This document shows, piece after piece, positions 43,562-53,493 of a DNA stretch of 64,000 nucleotides; position 1 is the stretch's first letter, and each line of letters opens with the position of its first letter. The notes under the pieces were generated by a model. It was not told where the DNA came from. It did not search any database and worked only from the letters and a program-made list of their open reading frames with translations. This stretch comes from Microbulbifer sp. ALW1 (GTDB taxonomy: Bacteria > Pseudomonadota > Gammaproteobacteria > Pseudomonadales > Cellvibrionaceae): contig NZ_CP047569.1 of NCBI RefSeq assembly GCF_009903625.1, positions 4,386,501 to 4,450,500 of the forward strand, in the 5' to 3' direction. The position numbers and the translations under genes are program-made.

Positions 43562-45418
43562 TTAGTAGGAGAGTTTGAAGCTCAGGGATACGAAATCCTT
43601 GTCTTCCAGAATGTTGTGGTTGCCACCGTCGAACGCGGTGTAACCGAGGGTCGCGCTGTACTTCAGCTTGTACACGGCTTCCACTGCCAGGCCGAGGGAC
43701 TTGGCGCCCTCGTTAAACTGCTGACCGGGCTCCGCGGAGTAACCATCCACGTCGTGGGACCAGGCCAGTGTCGGGTTCAGGGAAATACCGGCAAACACAT
43801 TGGGGTATTCCAGTGCCGCGCGCGCGCGATAACCCCAGGCGGAGTCGGTAACATAACCGTCGGCGCGACAGTCACTGTCGATCTGCCCCATCGCCACCAG
43901 GTTGGAGCAATTCACACCGTTACCCAGATCGAAATCGCCAATACCAAACACGGTGTTGCGGCCGTAGCGCTGGTCGGAATCTTCCACCCCGTCCAGCATG
44001 GACACACCCACTTCACCAATCAGTGCCAGGCGTGAAGCGCCGAGTACGCGCTCGAAGAACTTGATTGCGGTAACCTGCAATTGGGTCTGGTCGAAGGTGT
44101 CAAATCCGGCGACTGCCTCTCCATAGCCGACCGCGTTCACTCGGTTGGAAAAGGTGAATATCGGGCTTTCCGTCAGTGCGCCGTAAAGAACATCGGTGCC
44201 GTTGATCTGCACCGGGGTGTCGGGCTTGTAGGACAACTCACCGGACAGGGCGATGCCGGACACATTGGTGGCAAAACTCAGACCGTATACTTTCAAGTCT
44301 TCGGGAAAGCTCACCTGATAGCCGGGGTTCAACGCCGACAGTTGGCCACCGGTTGGGTCCAGAGATTCAGGGACAAAAATCAGCGGGTTTCCAAGCTGGT
44401 CGGTCGCGCCCGTTGCCGGCACAGAAGAGCGAATCGCGCTGACGTAAGGCATGCGCGAGTGAATATTCATGAAGTAAACACCGAACTCGGTATCGTTCAG
44501 CGCAGCTGCATAGTAGCGCGCGGCAAGACCGTACTGACCGCCATCTTCCGGTTCGATATCTGTCAGACGCTGCGCATAAAAGCCCTGCTCCACCGCGGCC
44601 TGATCTGCAAGCTGAATGGTTACGCGATCACAGCCGTCCGCCGCATAGTCCGCGGAAGAAAAGTAGGTGCCGCAACCGTCGATCTGGGTTTTCTCCCACT
44701 CGTATTGGTAAAAACCTTCGATGCTCAGGTTTTCGGTAACACCGGCGTTGAAGTACCCCATTCCCACTGGCAGCAGGCCTTCTTTCAGTTCCGCACCCGG
44801 GCGTCGGAATGCGCTCACATCTACCGGGTTGATGGCATTGATGCCGCCCTGGATAAAGGTACTTTCACCCCAGCTCAACACCTGGCGCCCGAGGCGCAGG
44901 CTGACGGGCATCTCGGCAATTTCCGTATCCAGGTAGGTGTAGGCATCCAGTACCGAAAGACCGGAGAATTTGGCAAATTCGGAAAAGCCTTCGTCGGAAA
45001 GAGGCCTATTGGCTGCGTAATTATTCGAGTTGGTACCGTGCGCGCGATTCTCGTCTTCCAGCTCTTTGTCGTACCAGTATTTAACCCGCAGGAACATTCC
45101 GAAGTTGTCTTTCGACAGCTCGATGTCGTGCACGCCCTTGATAATTTTTGAAAAGGTCTCGCCTTTTTCGAAGTTCAGATTGCCGTCATCAGTGGTGCTG
45201 GTAAAACCGGTTCCGCCGTTGAGGTAACCGATAAAGTAAGGATCTGCGTCGCCAAGACGCCAGCTTGCACCGACGTCCAGCTGCGAGTTCACCCGCAGAG
45301 AAATGTCATCGTCTGCACCGAAATAAAACTCGGCGGCCTGTGCGGGTACTACGGCAGCGCTGATGGCGGCAGCGAGCAAAACTCGATTGAAACCAGAAAA
45401 ATTTATTCTTATAGGCAT
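43562..45418 (-). CDS. DUF1302 family outer-membrane protein
   Basis: A 618-residue precursor with a signal peptide (about MPIRINFSGFNRVLLAAAIS to AQA). A predicted beta-barrel follows: FYFGADDDISLRVNSQLDVG, LRLGRQVLSWGESTFIQGGI (the best DUF1302 marker) and a C-terminal strand FVSLSFKLSY. The ATG at 45416-45418 follows GGGAG by seven bases, better than the ATG six codons upstream. It probably forms an outer-membrane channel or sensor for hydrophobic compounds with the DUF1329 protein; that role is inferred. Confidence 0.9.
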   Translation of the reverse strand: MPIRINFSGFNRVLLAAAISAAVVPAQAAEFYFGADDDISLRVNSQLDVGASWRLGDADPYFIGYLNGGTGFTSTTDDGNLNFEKGETFSKIIKGVHDIELSKDNFGMFLRVKYWYDKELEDENRAHGTNSNNYAANRPLSDEGFSEFAKFSGLSVLDAYTYLDTEIAEMPVSLRLGRQVLSWGESTFIQGGINAINPVDVSAFRRPGAELKEGLLPVGMGYFNAGVTENLSIEGFYQYEWEKTQIDGCGTYFSSADYAADGCDRVTIQLADQAAVEQGFYAQRLTDIEPEDGGQYGLAARYYAAALNDTEFGVYFMNIHSRMPYVSAIRSSVPATGATDQLGNPLIFVPESLDPTGGQLSALNPGYQVSFPEDLKVYGLSFATNVSGIALSGELSYKPDTPVQINGTDVLYGALTESPIFTFSNRVNAVGYGEAVAGFDTFDQTQLQVTAIKFFERVLGASRLALIGEVGVSMLDGVEDSDQRYGRNTVFGIGDFDLGNGVNCSNLVAMGQIDSDCRADGYVTDSAWGYRARAALEYPNVFAGISLNPTLAWSHDVDGYSAEPGQQFNEGAKSLGLAVEAVYKLKYSATLGYTAFDGGNHNILEDKDFVSLSFKLSY

Positions 45419-45562
45419 TGGTGTTCTCCCATTCATGCATGGGAAAACTTAAAACGAGAGCCGCCAAGGGTCGATCCCGTTCAATGTGCGTTACGTGCCA
45501 GTTGTTTATCCGTACATGCCGCACAGGGATCGGGGTGCCAGTGACAGCAAAAAAGCACCGGC

Positions 45563-46600
45563 TTAATTAAGGTGATGCACCACTTGGTTTTCCCGGTAGT
45601 CACCGGGTGTCAGCCCGGTCCAGCGCTTGAATGCCCGATTGAAATTGGTGACCGATGAAAAGCCCACCAGGTAACCGATTTCGCCCAGGGACAGGTTGGC
45701 CTGCCCCATGTATTTGACGGCCAGCTTCCTGCGCGTTTGCTCAAGGATTTCCTTGTAGCTGGTGCCTTGCTCACTCAGCCGACGCTGCAAGTTGCGCAGA
45801 CTCATGCCCAGATCCTCAGCCACCTCGGTCTGTGCTGGCGCACTACCCGGCAGATAGTCGTAGATCTTGCAACGAATCAGATTCACCAGGTCACTTTTGT
45901 CCACCCGGGCCAGGTACTCATCCAGCATGGCCTCGTGGCTGCGGGCGAGAAAACTGTTGTGAGTCAGCAGCTTGCGCTTGGCGTGCTGCTGCCGGAAAAC
46001 CACCGCGTTATAGCTGTAGCCATAGTGGATTTCGCAACCGAAGAATTCCTGCAGAGGATCCACCGCTTGCCTGGGCTGCTCGGCCTCCAGATAAACACAC
46101 AGCGGTGTAAGATCGCTGCTAACCAGGTCCCGCGCGAACTTGACCAGCGAGGCAATAAAGACCTCCGCCTCGCGCATGCCCAGCCCCGGCACTACACGCT
46201 GTTCAAGGCGCACCGGGCGAATACCGAATTCAAAACCGCCGGTCACTTCTTGCAGACGCACATTGCACAGGCTGGAAACGATACGCCGGTAACGCACGAT
46301 GTAATCGAGGCTCTCGCACAGGCTGGGCGCTGACATCATGGCGTAGCCCAGTACATGCAACATACTGGGGTGGAAGTTTTCTGCCATCAGCACTCGCATA
46401 TCCCGCCCAGGGGCGCGGGTGCTGGCATAGTTCAGCAGCTCCACCAGTTTGGTGAGAGTCACCCTGGATTCCAGATCCCCGAGCTCCTCCCAGTCAATTT
46501 CACAGGCCGCCAGCGCCTCCGGCACATCGATATCACAAGCCTGCATGGCCCTGACCATCAGGATCAGCCAGCCACTCATCACCGCGTGTTCAATATTCAC
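45563..46600 (-). CDS. AraC family transcriptional regulator
   Basis: A 345-residue regulator with an N-terminal arabinose-binding-like domain and a C-terminal helix-turn-helix pair. The first helix-turn-helix reads VAEDLGMSLRNLQRRLSEQG and the second LGEIGYLVGFSSVTNFNRAF, followed by KRWTGLTPGDYR. The GTG at 46598-46600 with AGGA seven bases upstream is chosen over the open extension to 46678. Its place between the DUF1302-DUF1329 pair and the divergent YCF48-RND pair suggests it controls all four. Confidence 0.87.
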   Translation of the reverse strand: MNIEHAVMSGWLILMVRAMQACDIDVPEALAACEIDWEELGDLESRVTLTKLVELLNYASTRAPGRDMRVLMAENFHPSMLHVLGYAMMSAPSLCESLDYIVRYRRIVSSLCNVRLQEVTGGFEFGIRPVRLEQRVVPGLGMREAEVFIASLVKFARDLVSSDLTPLCVYLEAEQPRQAVDPLQEFFGCEIHYGYSYNAVVFRQQHAKRKLLTHNSFLARSHEAMLDEYLARVDKSDLVNLIRCKIYDYLPGSAPAQTEVAEDLGMSLRNLQRRLSEQGTSYKEILEQTRRKLAVKYMGQANLSLGEIGYLVGFSSVTNFNRAFKRWTGLTPGDYRENQVVHHLN

Positions 46601-46867
46601 TTTTTTATCCTGACTTTTATGACAGTGAACATAATTGGACGGTAGTCTATCAACACTCAATTCAGGATGCCGTAACAATCTGGCCTGTTGCGCAGGAATC
46701 TGTGACTCCTGACCACCGAAAATTCACAGCCATTTCGAGAGATGACTTGGTCGCGGGCGAGAACGACCCTGCGGGCTCGGATAATGATTTGGCGCGAATG
46801 ACATATCGAGTCGCGAATCCGCTACCAGATAATCGGGCGAACGAATAATAAACACGCAAAGCGACTT

Positions 46868-47992
46868 ATGAGACTTTCAAGACTTTCTATCCCCCAGCTT
46901 CTGCTGTCGGCAATGATCGCTGCCCAGCCCCTGGCCGCCAGTGCCAAGGTCGAGCTGCTGCAAACACCGGCGCTGCAGAGCAGCCGCGCCGCCCAAGGCG
47001 TCATCACCAACCTGTACCCGCTGGACGCCGGCTACCTGCTGACCGGTGAGCGCGGCCTGTTGCTGCAGTGGCAGTCCGATGGCCAGTGGCAACAGCTGGA
47101 TTCTCCCGTGAGCGTAGGCCTCACCTCGGTCGCAACACTCGCCGGCGGCAGTGCCGTGGCGGTGGGCCACGACGCAGCCATCCTGCACCGGGTCCGCGAC
47201 GGTGCCTGGCAGAAGGTGTTTGACGGCTACGACCTCACCCGCTTGCAGATCGCCGCACTGGAGTCGCGCCGCGACCAGCTGCAGCAACAGATCGACAACC
47301 CGGAGGAAGACGCCGATATCGACGAACTGGGTTACCAGCTGGAAGAGCTCGAATTCGCCCTCGAAGACACCCAGGCCGAACTGGAAAGCGGCCCCAACAA
47401 GCCGCTGCTCGATGTCGTTGCCGCCAGCGACCAGCGGCTCTTCGCCACCGGTGCCTACGGCACCCTGTTGCGCAGCGATAACGGCGGCGAAAGCTGGCAG
47501 CTCGCCAGCGCCGGTCTCGACAACCCCAACCGCTTTCACCTCAACGCCATCACCCGCGGTGCCGATGGAAGCCTGTATATCGTCGGTGAGAGCGGTACGG
47601 GCTTTGTCTCCCGCGACAACGGCGACAGCTGGGCAGCCATGGAACTGCCCTACGACGGCAGCCTGTTTGGCATCGTCAGCCAAGCTGGCTCCCGCAACCT
47701 GGTGGCCTTCGGCCTGCAGGGGCATGTGCTGGTTTCCCGCGACGATGGCAACAGCTGGCAGCACCACCAGCTGGATGCCGGTGCCAGCCTCCTCGGCGGC
47801 ACCATCGATGACCGCGGTCGCGTCGTACTGGTGGGCCACGGCGGCCTGGTCGCCAGCTTCTCCATCGCGCAGCCCGACGACATCACCGTGCGCAAACACC
47901 CCTCCGGTGCGGCATTCTCCGCAGTGGCAGTAGAGGGCGAGCAATTGATTCTGGCGGGCCAGTTCGGCGTCACCGCCTGGAACATGAACTGA
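46868..47992 (+). CDS. YCF48/BNR-repeat periplasmic protein
   Basis: A 374-residue precursor with a signal peptide (MRLSRLSIPQLLLSAMIAAQ to ASA). The beta-propeller shows repeated BNR boxes, with SDNGGESWQLAS, SRDNGDSWAAME and SRDDGNSWQHHQ as clear examples. Between early blades lies a coiled coil at about residues 120-170 (LQIAALESRRDQLQQQIDNP). Such YCF48-like proteins often accompany RND/MMPL transporters in proteobacteria, as here 13 bases upstream of one. A chaperone or scaffold role is inference. Confidence 0.87.
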   Translation: MRLSRLSIPQLLLSAMIAAQPLAASAKVELLQTPALQSSRAAQGVITNLYPLDAGYLLTGERGLLLQWQSDGQWQQLDSPVSVGLTSVATLAGGSAVAVGHDAAILHRVRDGAWQKVFDGYDLTRLQIAALESRRDQLQQQIDNPEEDADIDELGYQLEELEFALEDTQAELESGPNKPLLDVVAASDQRLFATGAYGTLLRSDNGGESWQLASAGLDNPNRFHLNAITRGADGSLYIVGESGTGFVSRDNGDSWAAMELPYDGSLFGIVSQAGSRNLVAFGLQGHVLVSRDDGNSWQHHQLDAGASLLGGTIDDRGRVVLVGHGGLVASFSIAQPDDITVRKHPSGAAFSAVAVEGEQLILAGQFGVTAWNMN

Positions 47993-48005
47993 GGTAGCGG
48001 CAAGC

Positions 48006-50444
48006 ATGAGCAATACAATTCCGAACCAACAAGCTGCTGCACCGGCCTCCGGGGTACAGGCATTTTTCGAATCTCTGGTGTTCGGGCAGCGCGCGCTGGC
48101 GTTGTCTGTACTGTCCCTGTTACTGGTATTCCTTAGCTGGCAGGGCCTGCAGGTGCGCCCCGAAGCCAGCTTTACCAAAATGATTCCCGGCAACCATGAG
48201 TTCATTAACAACTACATGGATTACCGCCAGGAGCTGGCGGACCTCGGCAACGTGGTGCGCATCGTGGTGGAGAGCAAGCAAGGCGACATCTTCACCCCTG
48301 AATTCCAGGAAGTGCTGAAGCAGGTCACCGACGAGGTGTTCTATGTCCCCGGAGTGAACCGCGACGGGATGAAGTCCCTGTGGACACCCAACGTACGTTG
48401 GCAGGAAGTCACCGAAGAGGGATTTGTCGGCGGCGCGGTGATTCCCAATGGTTACGACGGCAGCGAGGCCATGCTCGCGCGCCTGAAGGCAAACGTGTTC
48501 AAATCCGGCCAGGTTGGCGTGCTGGTAGGCAACGACTTCCGCTCCGCGATCGTGCTGGCGCCGCTACAGGACGTGAACCCGGAAACCGGACTGCCGCTGG
48601 ATTACCGCGAGCTGTCGGATTTCCTCGAGCAGAATGTGCGCGACAAATACAGCAGCGACCAGGCACAGATTCGCATCGTCGGCTTCGCCAAGGTCATCGG
48701 CGACCTGATCGACGGCGCGGTGCAGGTAGTGCTGTTCTTCGTGCTCGCGGTGTTCATCACCTTCGCCCTGCTGTGGCTCTACTCCCGCTGCCTGCGCAGC
48801 ACCTTTGCGGTACTCGCCTGCTCCATCTTTGCGGTGTTCTGCCAGCTGGGCGTACTCAACCTGCTGGGCTACGGCATCAACCCCTACTCCATGCTGGTGC
48901 CCTTCCTGGTGTTCGCTATCGGCGTCAGCCACGGGGTGCAGATCATCAGCGCGGTGGTCCATAACACCGTACAGGGTGCAGACAAACTGACCGCGGCCAA
49001 ACTCGCGTTCCGCTCCCTGTACCTGGCCGGCATCACCGCACTGGTGAGCGACGCCATCGGTTTCACCACCCTGATGGTGATCGACATCGGCGTCATCCGC
49101 GAGCTGGCCATCGCCGCCAGTATCGGGGTGGCCGTGATCATAGTCACCAACCTGGTAGCGCTGCCGATCATCGCCAGCTTCGTGGGTGTCTCCAAAGGCG
49201 GTATCGCCTATGCGCGCGCGCAGCAGGACAAGGCCTCGCTGGTGGAGCGCCTGTTCGCCCGCTTCGCGCACCCGCGCCAGGCCAAAGCGATGCTGGCCAT
49301 TGCCCTGATCCTGTGCGGCGCCGGCGCCTACTACGCGCAATTCATGAAAATCGGCGACCTCGACGCCGGTGCCCCGGAACTGCGCCCGGACTCTCGCTAC
49401 AACCGCGACAACGCCTACTTGGTGGAAAACTACAGCACCAGCACCGACGTGTTCGTGGTAATGGCGAAAACCGAAGCCGAGCAGTGCGTCGCCTACGGTA
49501 ATCTGGTGTGGATGGATCAGTTGTCGGCCCACCTCAGCAATGTGCCGGGTGTACAGAAGGTCACCTCGGTGGCGGATGTCTCCAAGTTCGGCAACTTCGG
49601 TATGAACGAGGGCTCGCTGAAATGGTACGGACTCAACCGCAACCAGTTCATCACCAATGCCTCGGTGGCCAAAGCACCGGAAGGCCTGATCAATTCCGAG
49701 TGCACCATGGCGCCGGTGCTGGTGTTCCTCAACGATCACAAGGCGGAAACCCTGGATCGCGTGGTCGCCGCGATGCGCGCTTTTAACGCCGAGCGCACGC
49801 CGGACTCGGTGGAATTCCTGCTGGCCGCTGGCAACGCCGGTATTGAAGCCGCGACCAATGACGTGATCGAAAAGGCACAAACGGAAATGCTGATCTGGGT
49901 CTACGGCGTGGTCATCGCCCTCTGCCTGCTCACCTTCCGCTCGCCGCGCATTGTGCTGGCAGTGGTGCTGCCGCTGATGCTGACTTCGCTGCTGGGGCAA
50001 GCGCTGATGACGCTGATGGGTATCGGCGTGAAGGTCGCCACCCTGCCGGTGATCGCCCTCGGTGTGGGCATCGGCGTGGACTACGGCATCTACATTTTCA
50101 GCAAGGTGCGCGAAGCCCTGGCACAAGGCAAAAACCTGGTGGAGTCCTACACCTATACCCTGCACCAGACCGGCAAGGCGGTGGCCTTTACCGGTGTCAC
50201 CCTCGGCATTGGTGTCGCCACCTGGGTCTTCTCACCGATCAAGTTCCAGGCCGATATGGGCCTGCTGCTGACCTTCATGTTCCTGTGGAATATGCTCGGC
50301 GCGCTGATCCTGGTACCGGCCATTGCCTGGCTGCTGCGGATCGACAATATGGCTGCGAAACCAGTACCGGCACCGGCGGCGACACCTGAGCCAAAAGCTC
50401 AAGTGGCCTCCGAGAAAGCGAAACGGAAAGTAGAGCCGGCCTGA
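48006..50444 (+). CDS. RND superfamily transporter, MMPL type
   Basis: An 812-residue permease with the two-fold RND layout: helix 1 near residue 30, a periplasmic loop, helices 2-6 at about 240-400, helix 7 near 430, a second loop and helices 8-12 at about 630-790. Charged motif VGIGVDYGIYIFSKVREALA is typical of helix 10 in MMPL proteins. It lacks a linked membrane fusion protein, so it belongs to the hydrophobe or lipid exporter class. Cluster context with DUF1302, DUF1329 and YCF48 proteins suggests transport across the envelope; cargo unknown. Confidence 0.9.
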   Translation: MSNTIPNQQAAAPASGVQAFFESLVFGQRALALSVLSLLLVFLSWQGLQVRPEASFTKMIPGNHEFINNYMDYRQELADLGNVVRIVVESKQGDIFTPEFQEVLKQVTDEVFYVPGVNRDGMKSLWTPNVRWQEVTEEGFVGGAVIPNGYDGSEAMLARLKANVFKSGQVGVLVGNDFRSAIVLAPLQDVNPETGLPLDYRELSDFLEQNVRDKYSSDQAQIRIVGFAKVIGDLIDGAVQVVLFFVLAVFITFALLWLYSRCLRSTFAVLACSIFAVFCQLGVLNLLGYGINPYSMLVPFLVFAIGVSHGVQIISAVVHNTVQGADKLTAAKLAFRSLYLAGITALVSDAIGFTTLMVIDIGVIRELAIAASIGVAVIIVTNLVALPIIASFVGVSKGGIAYARAQQDKASLVERLFARFAHPRQAKAMLAIALILCGAGAYYAQFMKIGDLDAGAPELRPDSRYNRDNAYLVENYSTSTDVFVVMAKTEAEQCVAYGNLVWMDQLSAHLSNVPGVQKVTSVADVSKFGNFGMNEGSLKWYGLNRNQFITNASVAKAPEGLINSECTMAPVLVFLNDHKAETLDRVVAAMRAFNAERTPDSVEFLLAAGNAGIEAATNDVIEKAQTEMLIWVYGVVIALCLLTFRSPRIVLAVVLPLMLTSLLGQALMTLMGIGVKVATLPVIALGVGIGVDYGIYIFSKVREALAQGKNLVESYTYTLHQTGKAVAFTGVTLGIGVATWVFSPIKFQADMGLLLTFMFLWNMLGALILVPAIAWLLRIDNMAAKPVPAPAATPEPKAQVASEKAKRKVEPA

Positions 50445-50479
50445 ATCCAAATGCGATAAACAAGTGAAAAATAAACGGT

Positions 50480-50517
50480 AAATAAAAAGGGCAGCCAATT
50501 GGCTGCCCTTTTTATTT
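50480..50517. terminator. Bidirectional intrinsic terminator
   Basis: A perfect palindrome, AAATAAAAAGGGCAGCCAAT followed by its complement, gives a 19-bp-arm structure with A and T runs on both sides. It lies between the convergent RND transporter and parC genes. Confidence 0.92.
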
Positions 50518-50551
50518 GCGGTGAAGCTTACTCGGTGTCACTGCCGGGAGT

Positions 50552-52801
50552 TTATTTTTCCTGCACTTCCACTTTATCCACCTTCTGGAAACCGCGCGGC
50601 AGTTTGTTGCCGCGGCGGCCCCGCTCTCCCTGATAGTGCTCCAGCTCGGACACCTTGATCTTGGTGTGGCGCTTGCCGGCGTGGACCAGCAACACATCGT
50701 TGCCTTCCAGCACCGCAATACCCACCACAACTTCTTCCCGGCTGGCGGCGCGGGCGGACGGGATATTGATGATCTTGTTGCCCTTGCCTTTGGACAGCTG
50801 CGGCAGTTCCGTTACCGGGAACACCAGCATGCGGCCCTCGCTGGTAACGGCGGCGAGCAGTGCAGACTCGGGATTTTCGATTTCCTGCGGCGGCAGTACC
50901 CGCGCGTTTTTCGGCAGGCTCAGCATCGCCTTACCGGCCTTGTTGCGGGACTGCAGGTCGGCGAAGGTGGCGATAAAGCCATAGCCGGCATCGCTGGCCA
51001 GCAACACTTTCTGGTCGTCGCCGCCCATCAGCAGCCCCTCGAAAGTGGCGCCGGATGGCGGGTTGATACGGCCGGATAGCGGCTCGCCCTGGCCCCGCGC
51101 GGAAGGTAGTGTGTGCGAGGCAATGGCGTAACTGCGCCCGGTGCTGTCAAGCAGCAGCGCCGGCTGATTGCTCTTGCCGCGAGCGGCGTACTTGAAGCCG
51201 TCGCCGGCTTTGTAACTGAGCGACGTGGGATCGATATCGTGGCCCTTGGCCTGGCGAATCCAGCCCTTGTCAGACAGCACCACGGTGATCGGATCTGAGG
51301 TGAGCAGCTCGGTTTCGCTGAAGGCTCTGGCCTCTTCCCGTGCGACGATGGGCGAGCGACGCTCATCACCGAACTCATCCGCAGCCGCCAGCAGTTCTTT
51401 CTTGATCAGGGTCTTGAGACGACGCTCACTTTCCAGGGTTTTGGTCAGGGTATCGCGCTCTTTTTCCAGCTCTGCCTGCTCACCGCGGATCTTCACTTCC
51501 TCAAGGCGCGCCAGCTGACGCAACTTGGTGTCGAGCACATATTCCGCCTGCACATCGGAAAGCCCGAAGCGCTCCATCAACGCCGCCTTGGGCTCGTCGT
51601 GGGTGCGGATGATCTCGATCACTTCGTCGATGTTGAGGAAGGCGATCAGCAAACCATCCAACAGGTGCAGTCGCCTTTCTACTTTGTCGAGGCGGAACTG
51701 CAGACGACGGCGAGTGGTGACGGTGCGGAAGCTCAGCCATTCGGACAGGATCTTGTCGAGGGACTTCACCTGCGGGCGACCGTCGATGCCGATCATGTTC
51801 ATGTTGACCCGGTAGCTCTTCTCCAGGTCGGTAGTGGCAAACAGGTGATTCATTACCTGCTCCAGGTCCACCCGATTGGTCTTGGGCACGATCACCAGGC
51901 GCGTGGGGTTTTCATGGTCCGACTCATCCCGCAGGTCGCTGACCATAGGCAGTTTCTTCGCCTGCATCTGTGCGGCAATCTGCTCCAGCACCTTGGAGCC
52001 ACTGGCCTGATAGGGCAGCGCGGTGATGACGATGTCGCCATCTTCCTTGGTCCACACCGCACGCATTTTGACCGAACCCTTACCTGTCTCGTACAGCTTA
52101 TGCAGGTCGCCACGCGGGGTAATGATTTCTGCCTCGGTGGGCATATCCGGGCCCTGGATGTACTCGCACAGCTCGCTGACCGTAGCCTTGGGGTTCTCCA
52201 AGAGATGTACGGTGGCATCCACCACCTCGCGCAGGTTGTGCGGCGGAATATCCGTGGCCATACCCACGGCAATACCGGTGGTGCCGTTCAGCAGGATATT
52301 GGGTACCCGCGCCGGCAGTACCGCCGGTTCGTCCATAGTGCCGTCGAAGTTCGGCTGCCAGTCGACGGTGCCCTGCCCCAGCTCGGACAGCAGTACCTCG
52401 GAGTATTTGCCCATGCGGGATTCGGTATAACGCATGGCCGCGAAGGACTTGGGATCGTCCGGGGAGCCCCAGTTGCCCTGGCCGTCCACCAGCGGGTAGC
52501 GGTAGCTGAACGGCTGCGCCATCAGCACCATCGCCTCGTACACGGCGCTGTCGCCGTGCGGGTGGTACTTACCAATCACGTCGCCCACGGTACGTGCGGA
52601 CTTCTTGTATTTGGCGGTGTTCTTCAGCCCCAGCTCGCTCATGGCGTAAACAATGCGGCGCTGAACCGGCTTCAGGCCGTCGCCGATATTGGGCAGGGCG
52701 CGGTCGAGGATCACGTACATGGAGTAGTCCAGGTACGCCTTCTCGGTATATTCCGCCAAATGCTGGCGTTCGGATGCTTCGTAGACTGAGGGCTCGGTCA
52801 T
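50552..52801 (-). CDS. parC: DNA topoisomerase IV subunit A
   Basis: ParC is the breakage-reunion subunit that decatenates sister chromosomes. The 749-residue protein has the catalytic tyrosine in AAMRYTES, the quinolone-resistance region [12 protein letters not shown] and a C-terminal beta-pinwheel. Length separates it from GyrA (about 870). The quinolone-site serine and glutamate are the sensitive forms. parE is not in the window; the gene is followed by a strong terminator. Confidence 0.96.
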   Translation of the reverse strand: MTEPSVYEASERQHLAEYTEKAYLDYSMYVILDRALPNIGDGLKPVQRRIVYAMSELGLKNTAKYKKSARTVGDVIGKYHPHGDSAVYEAMVLMAQPFSYRYPLVDGQGNWGSPDDPKSFAAMRYTESRMGKYSEVLLSELGQGTVDWQPNFDGTMDEPAVLPARVPNILLNGTTGIAVGMATDIPPHNLREVVDATVHLLENPKATVSELCEYIQGPDMPTEAEIITPRGDLHKLYETGKGSVKMRAVWTKEDGDIVITALPYQASGSKVLEQIAAQMQAKKLPMVSDLRDESDHENPTRLVIVPKTNRVDLEQVMNHLFATTDLEKSYRVNMNMIGIDGRPQVKSLDKILSEWLSFRTVTTRRRLQFRLDKVERRLHLLDGLLIAFLNIDEVIEIIRTHDEPKAALMERFGLSDVQAEYVLDTKLRQLARLEEVKIRGEQAELEKERDTLTKTLESERRLKTLIKKELLAAADEFGDERRSPIVAREEARAFSETELLTSDPITVVLSDKGWIRQAKGHDIDPTSLSYKAGDGFKYAARGKSNQPALLLDSTGRSYAIASHTLPSARGQGEPLSGRINPPSGATFEGLLMGGDDQKVLLASDAGYGFIATFADLQSRNKAGKAMLSLPKNARVLPPQEIENPESALLAAVTSEGRMLVFPVTELPQLSKGKGNKIINIPSARAASREEVVVGIAVLEGNDVLLVHAGKRHTKIKVSELEHYQGERGRRGNKLPRGFQKVDKVEVQEK

Positions 52802-53023
52802 ACTGCGAGAGTCTCGTTATTTTGCTCGAAAGAGCCGGATTATGGCGGAGAGGCGCAGCCGGTTCAAAGGGCGACGCGAACCCACCGCACAGCGCACCGC
52901 AAATAGGTGGTTTTTTGTACAGAAGTCAGTGGGTTTATGGGCCCCGGCAGGTTACCGCCGGCTCCATCTAATACGCAGCTGTGATAACGTCTCCTGAATC
53001 GATAAAAATCCATGGGAGCGGTT

Positions 53024-53476
53024 ATGCCCGCACTGTTTGCCTTCCTGCACCATCTGGCCTTCCTCGCAATGACCGCGGTTCTTACCATGCAACTGGTGCT
53101 GCTGGGGCAGCAATTCACATTGCAAAATGCACGCAAGATTCGTATCGCAGATCGGGTACTGGGTGCTTCTGCCACGCTGCTGCTGGTGGTGGGATTTCTG
53201 AGGGTATTCGTCTATGAAAAAGGCGCTAGTTATTATCTTCACAACAGCGCCTTCCACGCAAAGCTCACCCTCTTTGCCATCGCCGCCCTGCTCTCTATCT
53301 ACCCAACCATCCAGTTTCTTCGCTGGGGCAGAACGCTTGCCCAGGGGCAACTTCCAGCGATCAGCGATCGCCAACGGCGCTGGATGCGAATCATCGTGCA
53401 TACTGAACTGACTGCTATTGTTGCGATGGCGCTTTGCGCTGCGCTCATGGCCAGAGGTATCGGTTACTTCGGATAA
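53024..53476 (+). CDS. DUF2214 family membrane protein
   Basis: A 150-residue protein with four hydrophobic helices (about residues 5-25, 45-62, 80-98 and 125-145). Family features are the opening FAFLHHLAFLAMTAVLTMQL, the ADRVLGASATLLLVVGFLRV segment and HAKLTLFAIAALLSIYPT. Function is unknown. The ATG at 53024 has GGGAG five bases upstream, better than the ATG four codons earlier. It precedes fetA by 17 bases and may be in its operon. The 222 bases before it contain only presumed promoters. Confidence 0.85.
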   Translation: MPALFAFLHHLAFLAMTAVLTMQLVLLGQQFTLQNARKIRIADRVLGASATLLLVVGFLRVFVYEKGASYYLHNSAFHAKLTLFAIAALLSIYPTIQFLRWGRTLAQGQLPAISDRQRRWMRIIVHTELTAIVAMALCAALMARGIGYFG

Positions 53477-53493
53477 ACCAGCGGACCGATAAA

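Noticed and set aside
46877..48211. 444-codon frame opposite the YCF48-like gene
   Set aside because: The plus-strand gene has a signal peptide and BNR boxes; the antisense frame has none and crosses into the next gene.
48564..50165. 533-codon frame opposite the RND transporter
   Set aside because: It is rich in H, Q, R and D, as expected for the reverse of membrane codons, and lies within a well-supported gene.
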